Assembly: GCA_037447215.1 (NCBI GenBank)
Contig: JBBIHB010000002.1
Coordinates: 103,877 to 167,876 of the forward strand
Origin: UBA1413 sp037447215
Lineage (GTDB): Bacteria; Bacteroidota; Bacteroidia; Bacteroidales; Prolixibacteraceae
Direction of reading: 5' to 3'
Length of the DNA: 64,000 bases
Shown one piece after another: positions 1 through 8,787 of the stretch. How positions within the stretch are numbered: the stretch's first letter is position 1; each line of letters starts with the position of its first letter. Under the pieces are notes generated by a model. It made no database searches, had not been told where the DNA came from, and saw nothing but the letters and a program-made list of their open reading frames with translations. The translations under genes were made by a program, and so were the position numbers.

Positions 1-2
1 AC

Positions 3-194
3 CTTTTTATGCGATTTACCTTACTGTTGTTGTTTGTTCAGATGGCTGGTACCTTTTTCCCGGTTTTATTTTTCCCAATGGATGTGTTTAATATTTTCCC
101 ATTTGCACTTACATTAGAAGGTCAATATATTGTTAAAAACCTGATAATTGTAAGTGCAGGAATCGTTATCGGAGCAACGGTCAGACACAATTAA
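3..194 (+). CDS. C-terminal end of a small membrane protein (DoxX-like?), cut by window edge
   Basis: The frame is open to the left edge, so only the last ~63 residues are present and the ATG at 9 is probably internal. It shows two hydrophobic segments, one rich in Phe/Leu/Met and one ending in a basic tail, with the string LTLEGQYIVKNLIIVSAG. That pattern is reminiscent of the last helices of DoxX/DUF417-type inner-membrane proteins, but the assignment is from memory of the family and rests on one short motif. It converges on ung, whose stop lies about 40 bases further on. No function can be stated. Confidence 0.45.
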   Translation, partial: LFMRFTLLLLFVQMAGTFFPVLFFPMDVFNIFPFALTLEGQYIVKNLIIVSAGIVIGATVRHN

Positions 195-234
195 TTCCGA
201 GAGTTCAACCCTACACGGCAATAAAAGTGATCAG

Positions 235-897
235 TTACCACTCAATTGGAGTTTTTCCAAACGTGGTAAGGTATTGATTGGCTTTACTGAAATGTTGGTT
301 CCCGAAAAATCCCCGGTAAGCCGATAATGGCGAAGGGTGTACCGATTTCATTACCAAATGCCGTGATGTGTCGATAAACTTGCCTTTTTGTTGTGCATAA
401 GACCCCCATAGCATAAAAACCAGGTTTTGCTTTTGTTCGGCTAGCAAATGTATAACCTTATCGGTAAAAATTTCCCAACCCTTGTTTTGATGAGAGCCTG
501 CCTGAAGTGCCCTGACTGTCAGGGTTGCATTTAACAGAAAAACCCCTTGATGTGCCCATCGCTCGAGGTTACCACTTTTGGGGATTGGGAATCTAAGGTC
601 GTCGTGAATCTCTTTAAAAATGTTTCGCAGTGATGGGGGAAATTCAATCCCATCGGGAACCGAAAAGCACAACCCATGCGCCTGACCTGGGCCATGATAC
701 GGATCCTGCCCTAAAATTACGACCTTTACCTGTTGGAAAGGGCATTGTTCGAATGCATTGAATATTAACCGTCCGGGTGGAAATACTTTATTCTGTGCAT
801 ATTCGCTTTTTACAAAGCCTACCAATTCATCAAAGTAGGGTTTTTCAAATTCACCTGCCAGTTTTTCGGCCCAAGATGGTTCAATTTTTACCTGCAT
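235..897 (-). CDS. ung: Uracil-DNA glycosylase, family 1
   Basis: Removes uracil from DNA to start base-excision repair in the cytoplasm. The 220-residue length is normal for the family. The water-activating motif GQDPYHGPGQAHGL is present with the catalytic Asp at residue 65, and the C-terminal HPSPLSAYRGF motif (minor-groove loop with the catalytic His) is intact. The start is the only Met ahead of the conserved N-terminal helix (WAEKL). The gene is single, facing away from the next gene. An intact copy beside a strongly decayed gene argues that the neighbouring lesions are real rather than poor base calling. Confidence 0.96.
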   Translation of the reverse strand: MQVKIEPSWAEKLAGEFEKPYFDELVGFVKSEYAQNKVFPPGRLIFNAFEQCPFQQVKVVILGQDPYHGPGQAHGLCFSVPDGIEFPPSLRNIFKEIHDDLRFPIPKSGNLERWAHQGVFLLNATLTVRALQAGSHQNKGWEIFTDKVIHLLAEQKQNLVFMLWGSYAQQKGKFIDTSRHLVMKSVHPSPLSAYRGFFGNQHFSKANQYLTTFGKTPIEW

Positions 898-1003
898 ATT
901 TATTTGTTAAGGATAAACAAAAATATACTCTTTTAACTAATTTTTCCGGTCAAATCAACCTCTAACCGAAAATGGAAAATGACTACATTTAAAAAATACT
1001 ATA

Positions 1004-1033
1004 TTGTCTTTTATTCTTTTTTAATTATATTTG
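1004..1033 (+). promoter_or_regulatory. Bacteroidota-type promoter
   Basis: TTG at 1004-1006, exactly 19 bases, then TATATTTG at 1026-1033, which fits the Bacteroidota primary sigma consensus TTG-N19-TAnnTTTG. Transcription would begin near 1040, leaving a leader of about 24 bases before the ATG at 1064. Confidence 0.7.
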
Positions 1034-1063
1034 TCGTGTTAAAAATATTTTAAATGAATATTT

Positions 1064-1927
1064 ATGAAAAGCATTATCAATTTCATTTTTGTGTTGGGAA
1101 TCACAATAATCCTTTTCCAAAACAGATCTTTCAGCAGTAAGCCTTTTTATCAGTCTGACAAAAATATGGAATTCAATATAGAATATCGCAACGATACGCT
1201 ACGAACCGGGATAAATCACAATACAACCCGAAGCAATTATGGGAATCGTTCAAAGGTAAATTCAGACATAGGTGTAAATGAGCCCGGCGTTAACCGTATT
1301 CACCACCAGGCTGGTTTTAAAGCAGGGGCAGAACTCGCCGATCGGGTAAACAAAAAGGCAATGACCAACAAGAACAATTCTTTCGATGTAATATTGAAAA
1401 ATGGGGGCTCATCTCTGGCAATGTTTGAAAACTATGGATATACTTACCTGAACAATAATGGACTCTTAATCGTGCATGATTACCCAATCAGGATCGTGGT
1501 TCAATTAAATGGTCATAACAGCCCCGACGGAGAATGGAGTCTGATCCGGCAAAACGATCAAAGATTAAGAAAAGAACAAGGGCAGGTTTCGGATATTCTT
1601 AAACTGAAACAATCCTCAATAGGGAAGAATACATATTTGCTTGAAGCACAAAAACTTCCTCCCGGTGAATATATTTTGGTTTGGAATTCCGTAAAAAACC
1701 GTACTGTTGATTTGCCGGAGACCGGTTCAGAGGTAGGATTTTGCTACCAATATTTGCCATATGTCGAATACAAACTCGAGTTGATGGAAATAAACCGGAA
1801 TGATAATCTGTGTGCATCTCCCGGTACAATTGCCTCAACTGGAAATATTTTTGTTGAGGTTGTACCTGCTGAATCCTATTACAGATTGAAGAATAACAAA
1901 AACACCAGCAGTCAGGTAAAAAAGTAA
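1064..1927 (+). CDS. Secreted protein of unknown function
   Basis: The 287-residue product starts with a Sec signal peptide (residues 1-25, hydrophobic core NFIFVLGITIILF) with no lipobox, so it is probably periplasmic or further exported. I do not recognise a family. Residues 100-250 have alternating hydrophobic positions and Gly-Pro turns (for example LPPGEYILVWNS) typical of a beta-sandwich. Two cysteines (in VGFCYQYL and NDNLCASPG) could pair. It has its own consensus promoter and stops only 6 bases before a broken formylglycine-generating-enzyme-like gene, so the two may once have been an operon. Base composition resembles the neighbours. Confidence 0.7.
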   Translation: MKSIINFIFVLGITIILFQNRSFSSKPFYQSDKNMEFNIEYRNDTLRTGINHNTTRSNYGNRSKVNSDIGVNEPGVNRIHHQAGFKAGAELADRVNKKAMTNKNNSFDVILKNGGSSLAMFENYGYTYLNNNGLLIVHDYPIRIVVQLNGHNSPDGEWSLIRQNDQRLRKEQGQVSDILKLKQSSIGKNTYLLEAQKLPPGEYILVWNSVKNRTVDLPETGSEVGFCYQYLPYVEYKLELMEINRNDNLCASPGTIASTGNIFVEVVPAESYYRLKNNKNTSSQVKK

Positions 1928-1933
1928 TCCTGA

Positions 1934-2831
1934 ATGGGCGCCCGTGAAAACAGATTTGCTCGTCCCGATGAATTTCCTCAGCACAAAGTAAAAGTCAATA
2001 GTTTTTATATGGACATTTATCCGGTAACCAATGCGGAGTTCAGGGAATTTGTGGAGGCTTCCGGCTATATAACCACAGCCAAAATGGCCCCCAACTGGAA
2101 TGAAATCAGCAAAGAGTTTCCTCCGGGCCCCCCTACCTCCTGATTCTCTGTTGGCACCGGCATCCATGGTTTTCGAAGCCCCCACCAAAAGTGTTTCGCT
2201 CAAGGACTACCAAAGCTGGTTGCGATGTGTTCCCGAAGCGAATTTATGCGATCCTGAATATACGAAAGCACTATTGATGGTAAAGACGATTATCCTGTTG
2301 TAGTGATTTCGTGGTAGGATGCATTTGCATATGCCAAATGGGCGGGAAAAAGGCTCCCAACCGAAGCCGAGTGGGAATATGCAGCCCGGGGCGGAAACGT
2401 AGATTTTATTTATCCATGGGGAAAACGGACCGGTTTCGTCAGAACATGCCAATTACTGGCAAGGCGAATTTCCTTATATGAACCTGGCTGACGATGGTTA
2501 TATGACGGCTTCGCCGGTAGGCTCTTTCCCTCCCAATGGATTTGGCCTTTACGATATGGGAGGAAATGTCTGGCAGTGGACATCAGATTGGTACCACCAC
2601 GATTATTTTAAAACTTTCAGGAAAGGAACTGTTGCCGATAATCCCAAAGGCCCCAATGAATCTTTTGATCCTATGGAGCCGGGGCTTGCAAAAAAAACCA
2701 TCAGGGGCGGTTCATTCCTGTGCAATGATTCGTATTGCGCCGGATACAGGGCTTCGTCGCGTATGAAAACCTCACCCGATACAGGAACCACGCATATCGG
2801 ATTCAGATGTGTAAAAGATGGGGATGAATAA
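1934..2831 (+). pseudogene. Decayed formylglycine-generating-enzyme (SUMF1/FGE-sulfatase domain) gene
   Basis: Homology to the FGE-sulfatase domain is spread over three frame changes and one stop. Frame a, 1934 to ~2120, reads ARPDEFPQHKVKVNSFYMD. The next frame, to ~2275, reads PPDSLLAPASMVFEAP. Back in frame a, 2276 to ~2430 reads DGKDDYPVVVISW, then an in-frame TAG at 2315-2317, then AYAKWAGKRLPTEAEWEYAA. The last frame, 2478-2831, reads GSFPPNGFGLYDMGGNVWQW and ends GGSFLCNDSYCAGYRAS. A TGA lies immediately before the first ATG and the usual N-terminal PGGTFxMG start is missing. Live members oxidise a sulfatase Cys to formylglycine. The Cys pair in the last segment is still visible. Not functional as read. 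Confidence 0.85.
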
Positions 2832-2895
2832 TAAGAATATAGCCATATAAACCCAATTCAAATCTTGTTATTCTCAGACCTAAATCCCATTTTCT

Positions 2896-2903
2896 TATCT
2901 TTG
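2896..2903 (+). promoter_or_regulatory. Probable -7 element of dapL
   Basis: TATCTTTG matches TAnnTTTG and lies 24 bases before the dapL ATG. No TTG stands 19 bases upstream, so this is a half match. Confidence 0.4.
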
Positions 2904-2926
2904 CAGCTCAAAGTTACAAAACTGTT

Positions 2927-4153
2927 ATGGCAAAAATTAACGAGCATTATCAGAAACTGGCCGCAGGGTACCTGTTCCCTGAAATTGGCCGCAGGGTAAA
3001 TGAATTTGTAAAAGCCAATCCCGATAAAAAAGTTATCAGAATGGGAATCGGGGATGTGACCCAGCCACTCACCCCCACGGTAATCAAAGCATTTCATGAA
3101 GGGGTTAATGAAATGGCAAAAGCCGAAACCTTTAAAGGTTATGGCCCTGAACAGGGATATGGATTTTTAAGGGAAGCCATTGCCCAACATTCATATAAAA
3201 GCCGAGGGGTAGATATCTCTGCCGACGATATATTTATTTCTGACGGATCGAAATGTGACACCGGAAATATACAGGAAATTTTTGGCAACGACAATATTAT
3301 TGCCATTTGCGATCCGGTTTACCCGGTTTATGCCGATACAACCGTAATGAGCGGAAAAACCGGAAATATTAAAGAAAATGGTTATTACGACGGCATTATT
3401 TATATGCTCTGCACAGCCGAAAACCATTTTATTCCTGAGTTACCAGCAGAAACCCCAGATTTGATTTTCCTTTGTTATCCCAACAACCCGACAGGGGCTG
3501 TTGCAACCCGCGAAGAACTGAAGAAATGGGTGGAATATGCCCGTCAGAATAAGAGCATAATCCTGTATGATGCAGCTTATGAAGCATTTATCAGGGATGA
3601 AACGATACCCCGGAGCATATTTGAAATAGAAGGGGCCAAAGAAGTTGCCATTGAATTCCGCAGCTTGTCGAAAACAGCCGGGTTTACCGGAACCCGACTG
3701 GCATATACCGTAATTCCTTCGGAACTTTTGGCATACGACAGCAAAGGAAATCCGGTGCAGGTAAAGAAGTTGTGGAACCGCAGGCATACCACCAAATTCA
3801 ATGGGGTATCGTACCCTGTGCAGAAAGCTGCGGCAGCAATTTTTTCAGCTGAAGGAAAGAAAGAGGTACAGCAGGTTATCGATTATTACATGGAGAATGC
3901 CGATATTATGAAGAAAAGCCTGAGTGAAGCCGGATTCATTGTTTATGGAGGTGAAAATGCACCTTACATCTGGGTCAAAACACCCAATGGAGTTAAATCA
4001 TGGGATTTCTTCGATAAATTGCTCAATGATGCCAATGTGGTTGGTACCCCGGGAGCAGGGTTTGGCCCTTCGGGCGAAGGTTATTTCAGGTTTTCGGCAT
4101 TTGCCGATCGTGCCAATGTACTCGAAGCAATGGAAAGGATAAAAGCACTATAA
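2927..4153 (+). CDS. dapL: LL-diaminopimelate aminotransferase
   Basis: PLP-dependent class I/II aminotransferase that converts tetrahydrodipicolinate plus glutamate to LL-2,6-diaminopimelate in one step, bypassing the succinylase/acetylase branch of lysine and peptidoglycan synthesis. It is 408 residues, the normal length. Diagnostic features are the N-terminal YQKLAAGYLFPEIGRRV, the substrate loop KGYGPEQGYGFLREAIA, the PNNPTG motif near residue 187 and the Schiff-base Lys249 in SLSKTAGFTGTR. It is a single gene between a decayed gene and a convergent hairpin terminator. DapL is the usual route in Bacteroidota. Nothing is odd about it. Confidence 0.96.
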   Translation: MAKINEHYQKLAAGYLFPEIGRRVNEFVKANPDKKVIRMGIGDVTQPLTPTVIKAFHEGVNEMAKAETFKGYGPEQGYGFLREAIAQHSYKSRGVDISADDIFISDGSKCDTGNIQEIFGNDNIIAICDPVYPVYADTTVMSGKTGNIKENGYYDGIIYMLCTAENHFIPELPAETPDLIFLCYPNNPTGAVATREELKKWVEYARQNKSIILYDAAYEAFIRDETIPRSIFEIEGAKEVAIEFRSLSKTAGFTGTRLAYTVIPSELLAYDSKGNPVQVKKLWNRRHTTKFNGVSYPVQKAAAAIFSAEGKKEVQQVIDYYMENADIMKKSLSEAGFIVYGGENAPYIWVKTPNGVKSWDFFDKLLNDANVVGTPGAGFGPSGEGYFRFSAFADRANVLEAMERIKAL

Positions 4154-4164
4154 TTTAAACAAGA

Positions 4165-4188
4165 CATCACCCGGAAAACCGGGTGATG
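4165..4188. terminator. Hairpin between convergent dapL and PII-like gene
   Basis: Perfect 10-bp stem CATCACCCGG / CCGGGTGATG around an AAAA loop, 12 bases after the dapL stop. The U-tract is weak on both strands. It probably serves both convergent genes. Confidence 0.65.
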
Positions 4189-4203
4189 CCGCTTATAATT
4201 GAT

Positions 4204-4497
4204 TCAAACACTCTTTAAAATATCCCAGACAAAAGCCCTGACACCCACCTCGAGGTTAACCTCATCCAGTTTTTTAACCTTTTCGAGCAGAATATCCACC
4301 TTTTCGTCGGGTATGATGGTAATAACCGATTCGTTCATTTCGGGCCAGGTATGGGTACCCATTCGGGGTTCACCGGTTTTGCTGCCCCTTCCTTTCACAT
4401 TGCTGAACCAGGTAAATCCCCTGATTTCCAATTTATCGAGCATATATTCAACACGCTCGGAATTAGCTTGGTTAAAAATGATCATTACTGCTTTCAT
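4204..4497 (-). CDS. PII-like signalling/regulatory protein
   Basis: The product is 97 residues from the Met at 4497 (an upstream in-frame ATG at 4512 would add five residues; MKAVMIIFNQ looks like a natural N-terminus). It has the ferredoxin-like beta-alpha-beta pattern of PII-like trimers: a short first strand, the helix ERVEYMLDKL, then GFTWFSNVKGRGSKTGE resembling a T-loop, and the strand ESVITIIPDEKV. It lacks the classical PII uridylylation signature. It lies 70 bases after the RND pump gene in the same direction. PII-like proteins of this kind recur beside transporters in Bacteroidota, so a role in sensing a pump substrate or nucleotide is an inference only. Confidence 0.65.
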   Translation of the reverse strand: MKAVMIIFNQANSERVEYMLDKLEIRGFTWFSNVKGRGSKTGEPRMGTHTWPEMNESVITIIPDEKVDILLEKVKKLDEVNLEVGVRAFVWDILKSV

Positions 4498-4566
4498 TGA
4501 TAGAAGTTTCAAGTTTCAGGTTTCAAGTTAACTCGAAATAATATCCTGAAACGGGTTAAACACTAA

Positions 4567-7500
4567 TTATTCCATAAACTGAAACTGTTTGATCACAGTT
4601 TTTCTTTTGTTACGTTCACCGTGTCGGGCTAGAAGGCCGTACATTACTGGTACAATTACCATGGTTACGATGGTCGAGAAAACAAGCCCACCAATTACCG
4701 TAATCCCCATAGGCCTCCATATTTCGGCGCCTTCGCCCGTGCTCAAAGCCAACGGAAGCATACCGAGTATGGTAGTGGCAGCAGTCATCAATACGGGTCT
4801 CAACCTCGATTTGCCGGATACAGCAATGGCCTCATACAATTCGAGTCCACGGTCGCGCATAAGGTTGGTAAAATCGACCAGAACAATTCCGTTTTTCACT
4901 ACAATCCCAATTAGCAGAACAGCTCCCAAAGCAGCAACCAGGCTTAAAGTAGTTCCGGTAATGAACAGTGCAAGTACAACCCCGGTAAAGGCAAAGGGTA
5001 TGGAGAACATGATTACAAAGGGCATTGTAAACGATTCAAATTGCGAAGCCATTACAATAAATACCAATACAATACTGATAAATAGCAACAATGCCAGGTC
5101 CATAAACGATTCCTGCTGCTCCTGATAGGCGCCGCCCACATTAAGCATTACGTCCTGAGGAAGTTGAACATCTGCAATGGCAGACTTAACCCCTTCTGCC
5201 AAAACGCCTAATGGGACTTTATCAGGTTTAATCGTAACCGTAACAATCCTTTCACGCCGCTTATGCTGAATATTCGGCGGTGACCAATATTCTTTAATCT
5301 CGCCTAGTTCTTTCAATTTAATACGGGCTCCTGTTGGTGAAACTACGGTTAACTCTTCGAGGTCGGTTATCGAATTCCTGAAGTTTTCGGCTAATCTTAC
5401 CCTGATATCATATTCATCGCCTTCTTCTTTGTAACGCGAAGCCACCATTCCGCTAACCCGGTTCCGTATAAATGTGGAAACCTGAGCAGTAGTTAATCCG
5501 TGAAGGGCCAGTTTATCACGGTCGAGTAAAAACTGCAATTCAGGTTTGTCTTTTTTACGGCTGATTTGTACATCAATAGCTCCAGGAACGTTTTCAACCT
5601 TTTGTTTTATCTGATCGGCAATGGTATTGGTCACATCAAAATCGTATCCATAAATTTCTACATCAACTGTGTTGTATGTGCCACCCATTCCTTGTCCGGC
5701 TGTTTCTACTGAGAAATTTATCACCTCTGGCAATTGGGCAATTTCATTGCGGAGCGATGCGGCAATCTCCCAAACTGAGCGTTCGCGCTCCGAAATCGGG
5801 CTTAGGCGCATCATAAAATTGATCATATTTGATCCTGTAGTGGTAAACAAAGAAAACATGCTCCCCTCATCGTCAGACCCTGATGAGGCGGCAAATACCT
5901 CTACTTCGGGATATTTTTCCTTGATCACATTTTCGAGAAAACGGGTGGTTTTCAAGGTTTCTTCTACGCGTGTTCCGGTTTGCAATTCAATGGAAGCCAT
6001 AATTCGGCTTTCATCTGATTCGGGCATAAAATCGGTCCCCACAAAACGGAAAAGCATCATGGACCCAACAAATACTGCCAGTGCCAACAGCAATGAAAAA
6101 GTTTTATGTCTGAGTGCCCATCTCAGGGTGATTTCATAAAAACTATCCATCCAAGCCAAAGTTCTTTCGATGGTATTGGCATAGCTCAGTTTTCTGATTT
6201 TCATACGAGGTGGCCTTAACCTGAGCATTTTCGATGAAAGCATCGGGGTTAACGAAATTGCTGCCAGTGTTGATGTTACAACTGTTATAGTAACAATCCA
6301 TCCAAGCTGATTAAATATTACCCCAGTCATACCTCCTACTAAAGTCAAAGGGAAGAATACTGCCACCACTACCATTGTAGTTATAATTACTGCAAGCCAG
6401 ACTTCGTTGGTTGCATAAATGGATGCTTCGCGCGGGGTTGCCCCTCGTTCGACATGCCGGGTAATGTTTTCGAGCACCACAATGGCATCATCAACCACCA
6501 TCCCAATGGCTATTGAAAGGGATGTGAGCGAAATTACGTTTATTGAATTTCCTGTAATGTAGAGGTATAAAAATGCAACGATGAGCGAAATGGGAATGGT
6601 TAAAACAATAATGAATGTTGCCCTCCAGCGACCGAGGAAAAACAATACTACAAGGACAACGAAAAGGAATGCCCACATTAAAGTTTTCGAAAGGTTACTG
6701 ATCGACCCTTTAATAAAATCTGAAGTGTCCATGATGAGGTTGATCTCAACATCGGGAGGTAATTGTTTTTGAAGTTCTTCAACGTTTTTACGCACTTCCC
6801 GAGCAACTTTCATGGTATTTGCCCCCGACTGTTTCATGGCAAACATCCTGAGTCCTGCTTCCCCGCTTATTTTTTCGACCTGCGATAAATCTTTCAGCGA
6901 ATCCCTTACCGTAGCGACGTCCCGGATATAAACAGGTTTCCCTGCCATATTGCCTACCACAAGACTTTCGATACGTGAACTGGAGGTAAACTCACCCTGC
7001 ACCCGCAACTGATAATCGAGCTGTCCCATTTTAACGTTGCCCGATGGCAGGTTCATATTTTCGGCAGCAATGGTATTGCCAATCTGTTCAATGGTAAGGT
7101 TATAAGCATCAAGAAGACGTGGATCGGCATCCACATAAATCACCCTGCGAGGTGTTCCCATCATCCCGATTGAGCCTATTCCTTCAATCCGGTTCAAGGG
7201 ATTAATGATTTTTTCGTCGAGAAGTTTTTCCAGTCCAGGGTAACTTTCCTTGGCAGTTACCGCATAAAAAACTATGGGCATCATACTGGTGTTAAACTTA
7301 AATATCGACGGACGTTCAGCACCTTCGGGCAGGAAAGAGGATATGCGGTCAATCACATCACGGATATCATTTGTGGCTTCATCCAGGTTGGTGCCCCACT
7401 CAAATTCGAGGGCAATAATTGAAAGGTTATCCGTTGAAGTTGAGGTTATTTCCTTAAGCTTATCCACAGCGTTCAGGGCATCTTCGAGGCGACGGGTTAC

Positions 7501-7686
7501 GTTGGTTTCAATATCACCTGCATTGGCTCCGGGGTAGGTTGTCATTACCGAAATAAATGGCGGATCCATTTGCGGATAAAGGTCAACCGGGATCTGTACC
7601 AGCGAATAGAGTCCCATTACCATAATGGCTGTAAATACCATTAATGTGGTAATTGGTTTGTTTACAGCACTTTTATATATACTCAT
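4567..7686 (-). CDS. RND efflux pump, inner-membrane permease (HAE1 type)
   Basis: Proton-driven resistance-nodulation-division transporter, 1039 residues, the normal size. It has the N-terminal helix, a periplasmic loop (LYPQMDPPFISVMTTYPGA), a cluster of helices from ~residue 330 with GMVVDDAIVVLENI carrying the paired Asp of the proton relay, a second periplasmic loop, and the final helical block with IGIVVKNGIVLVDF. It would form the inner-membrane trimer of a tripartite pump with the adaptor and TolC-like genes just upstream in the operon (39-base gap). The charge of the relay site fits HAE1 drug/solvent pumps rather than heavy-metal CzcA types. Substrate unknown. Confidence 0.93.
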   Translation of the reverse strand: MSIYKSAVNKPITTLMVFTAIMVMGLYSLVQIPVDLYPQMDPPFISVMTTYPGANAGDIETNVTRRLEDALNAVDKLKEITSTSTDNLSIIALEFEWGTNLDEATNDIRDVIDRISSFLPEGAERPSIFKFNTSMMPIVFYAVTAKESYPGLEKLLDEKIINPLNRIEGIGSIGMMGTPRRVIYVDADPRLLDAYNLTIEQIGNTIAAENMNLPSGNVKMGQLDYQLRVQGEFTSSSRIESLVVGNMAGKPVYIRDVATVRDSLKDLSQVEKISGEAGLRMFAMKQSGANTMKVAREVRKNVEELQKQLPPDVEINLIMDTSDFIKGSISNLSKTLMWAFLFVVLVVLFFLGRWRATFIIVLTIPISLIVAFLYLYITGNSINVISLTSLSIAIGMVVDDAIVVLENITRHVERGATPREASIYATNEVWLAVIITTMVVVAVFFPLTLVGGMTGVIFNQLGWIVTITVVTSTLAAISLTPMLSSKMLRLRPPRMKIRKLSYANTIERTLAWMDSFYEITLRWALRHKTFSLLLALAVFVGSMMLFRFVGTDFMPESDESRIMASIELQTGTRVEETLKTTRFLENVIKEKYPEVEVFAASSGSDDEGSMFSLFTTTGSNMINFMMRLSPISERERSVWEIAASLRNEIAQLPEVINFSVETAGQGMGGTYNTVDVEIYGYDFDVTNTIADQIKQKVENVPGAIDVQISRKKDKPELQFLLDRDKLALHGLTTAQVSTFIRNRVSGMVASRYKEEGDEYDIRVRLAENFRNSITDLEELTVVSPTGARIKLKELGEIKEYWSPPNIQHKRRERIVTVTIKPDKVPLGVLAEGVKSAIADVQLPQDVMLNVGGAYQEQQESFMDLALLLFISIVLVFIVMASQFESFTMPFVIMFSIPFAFTGVVLALFITGTTLSLVAALGAVLLIGIVVKNGIVLVDFTNLMRDRGLELYEAIAVSGKSRLRPVLMTAATTILGMLPLALSTGEGAEIWRPMGITVIGGLVFSTIVTMVIVPVMYGLLARHGERNKRKTVIKQFQFME

Positions 7687-7725
7687 ATCAATATACGTTT
7701 TAAGTGAAAACTGGTGTGCCTGATA

Positions 7726-8778
7726 TTATTGCACAACTTCAACATTAACCCCATCGAGTAACCTTGCCTGGCCACTTACAATGAGGCGATCGCCGGGTTT
7801 AAGTTCATCCGAAAAAACTTCGATGTTGTCGTCGTACCGTTTTCCAACAGTTACAGCTACCCTGTGGGCAACCCCGTTTTTCTCCACAAACAGGTACCTG
7901 TCGTTTGACCCCTGAAGTTTGAGAACTGCCATCGACGGTAACAAAATTGCCTCTTCCTCGTCTAAATCAAACGAAACCCGGCAGAACATTCCAGGCCGAA
8001 GTAATCCATCACGGTTATCGACCAAAACTTCGATGTTAAAATTCCGGTTTAAAGGATCAATAGTGGGGTGAATTCGGAATATCCTGCTTGTAAAATCTTT
8101 ATCGCTGTATAAGTCACTTTTTACTTTAGCTTCCATTCCATTTTTAACCAGTGGAAAATACTTTTCGGAGAGAGGGACAATTGCTTTTAACCTGTCAATT
8201 TGCACAATGGACAATACGGCAGCTTTGCCAGCCTGCGTATTTGGAGCTCCCGAATATAATTCGCCGGGTTCGTAATACCTACCCGATATTACGCCGTTGA
8301 ATGGTGCAAATAATCTGTTATTTTCCCTCAGAAACTCAACATTCGAGCGGGTAATCTCATATTGGGCTTTCAACTGGTCGTATTGCTGCATGGGAATGCT
8401 CCCCACTTTAGCAAGGGTATCGAGCCGTTTGAAATCTTTTTCAATATTCCTGAGTTGTACCTCTGCCTGATGTAGCTGGGTACGGTCCATTTGCACCAGC
8501 GCACTTCCTTTTGTTACCCTGTCGCCTACCTGTGCATAAATGGCTTCAATCCTCCCAGGAGAAGCAGGTGCGAGGTGAACCTCCTCATAAGCTTTCAGTG
8601 TGGCAGGATATTCCACCGAACGTGCTATAGTCTGGTAATTCAGCTCCATCACCCTTACTTTTTCTTTTTTCGATTCGGCTACGGCTGTTATACTCTTTTT
8701 TTCTCCTCCCGAACAGGCTGTTAAAATTAAAAGCCCGAAAACCGGGATAGCATTTAAAATTTGTTTTTTCGTTACCAT
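7726..8778 (-). CDS. RND efflux pump, periplasmic adaptor (membrane fusion protein)
   Basis: 350-residue lipoprotein with lipobox LTAC (Cys22), so anchored to the inner membrane. The order is a first biotinyl-lipoyl half (APASPGRIEAIYAQVGDRV), an alpha-hairpin (QLHQAEVQLRNIEKDF onward), the second lipoyl half (NRLFAPFNGVISGRYYEPGE), a beta-barrel and a membrane-proximal domain ending in GDRLIVSGQARLLDG. It couples the RND trimer to the outer-membrane channel. It starts 9 bases after the TolC-like gene and is followed 39 bases later by the pump gene. Confidence 0.93.
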   Translation of the reverse strand: MVTKKQILNAIPVFGLLILTACSGGEKKSITAVAESKKEKVRVMELNYQTIARSVEYPATLKAYEEVHLAPASPGRIEAIYAQVGDRVTKGSALVQMDRTQLHQAEVQLRNIEKDFKRLDTLAKVGSIPMQQYDQLKAQYEITRSNVEFLRENNRLFAPFNGVISGRYYEPGELYSGAPNTQAGKAAVLSIVQIDRLKAIVPLSEKYFPLVKNGMEAKVKSDLYSDKDFTSRIFRIHPTIDPLNRNFNIEVLVDNRDGLLRPGMFCRVSFDLDEEEAILLPSMAVLKLQGSNDRYLFVEKNGVAHRVAVTVGKRYDDNIEVFSDELKPGDRLIVSGQARLLDGVNVEVVQ

Positions 8779-8787
8779 ATTCTGATC

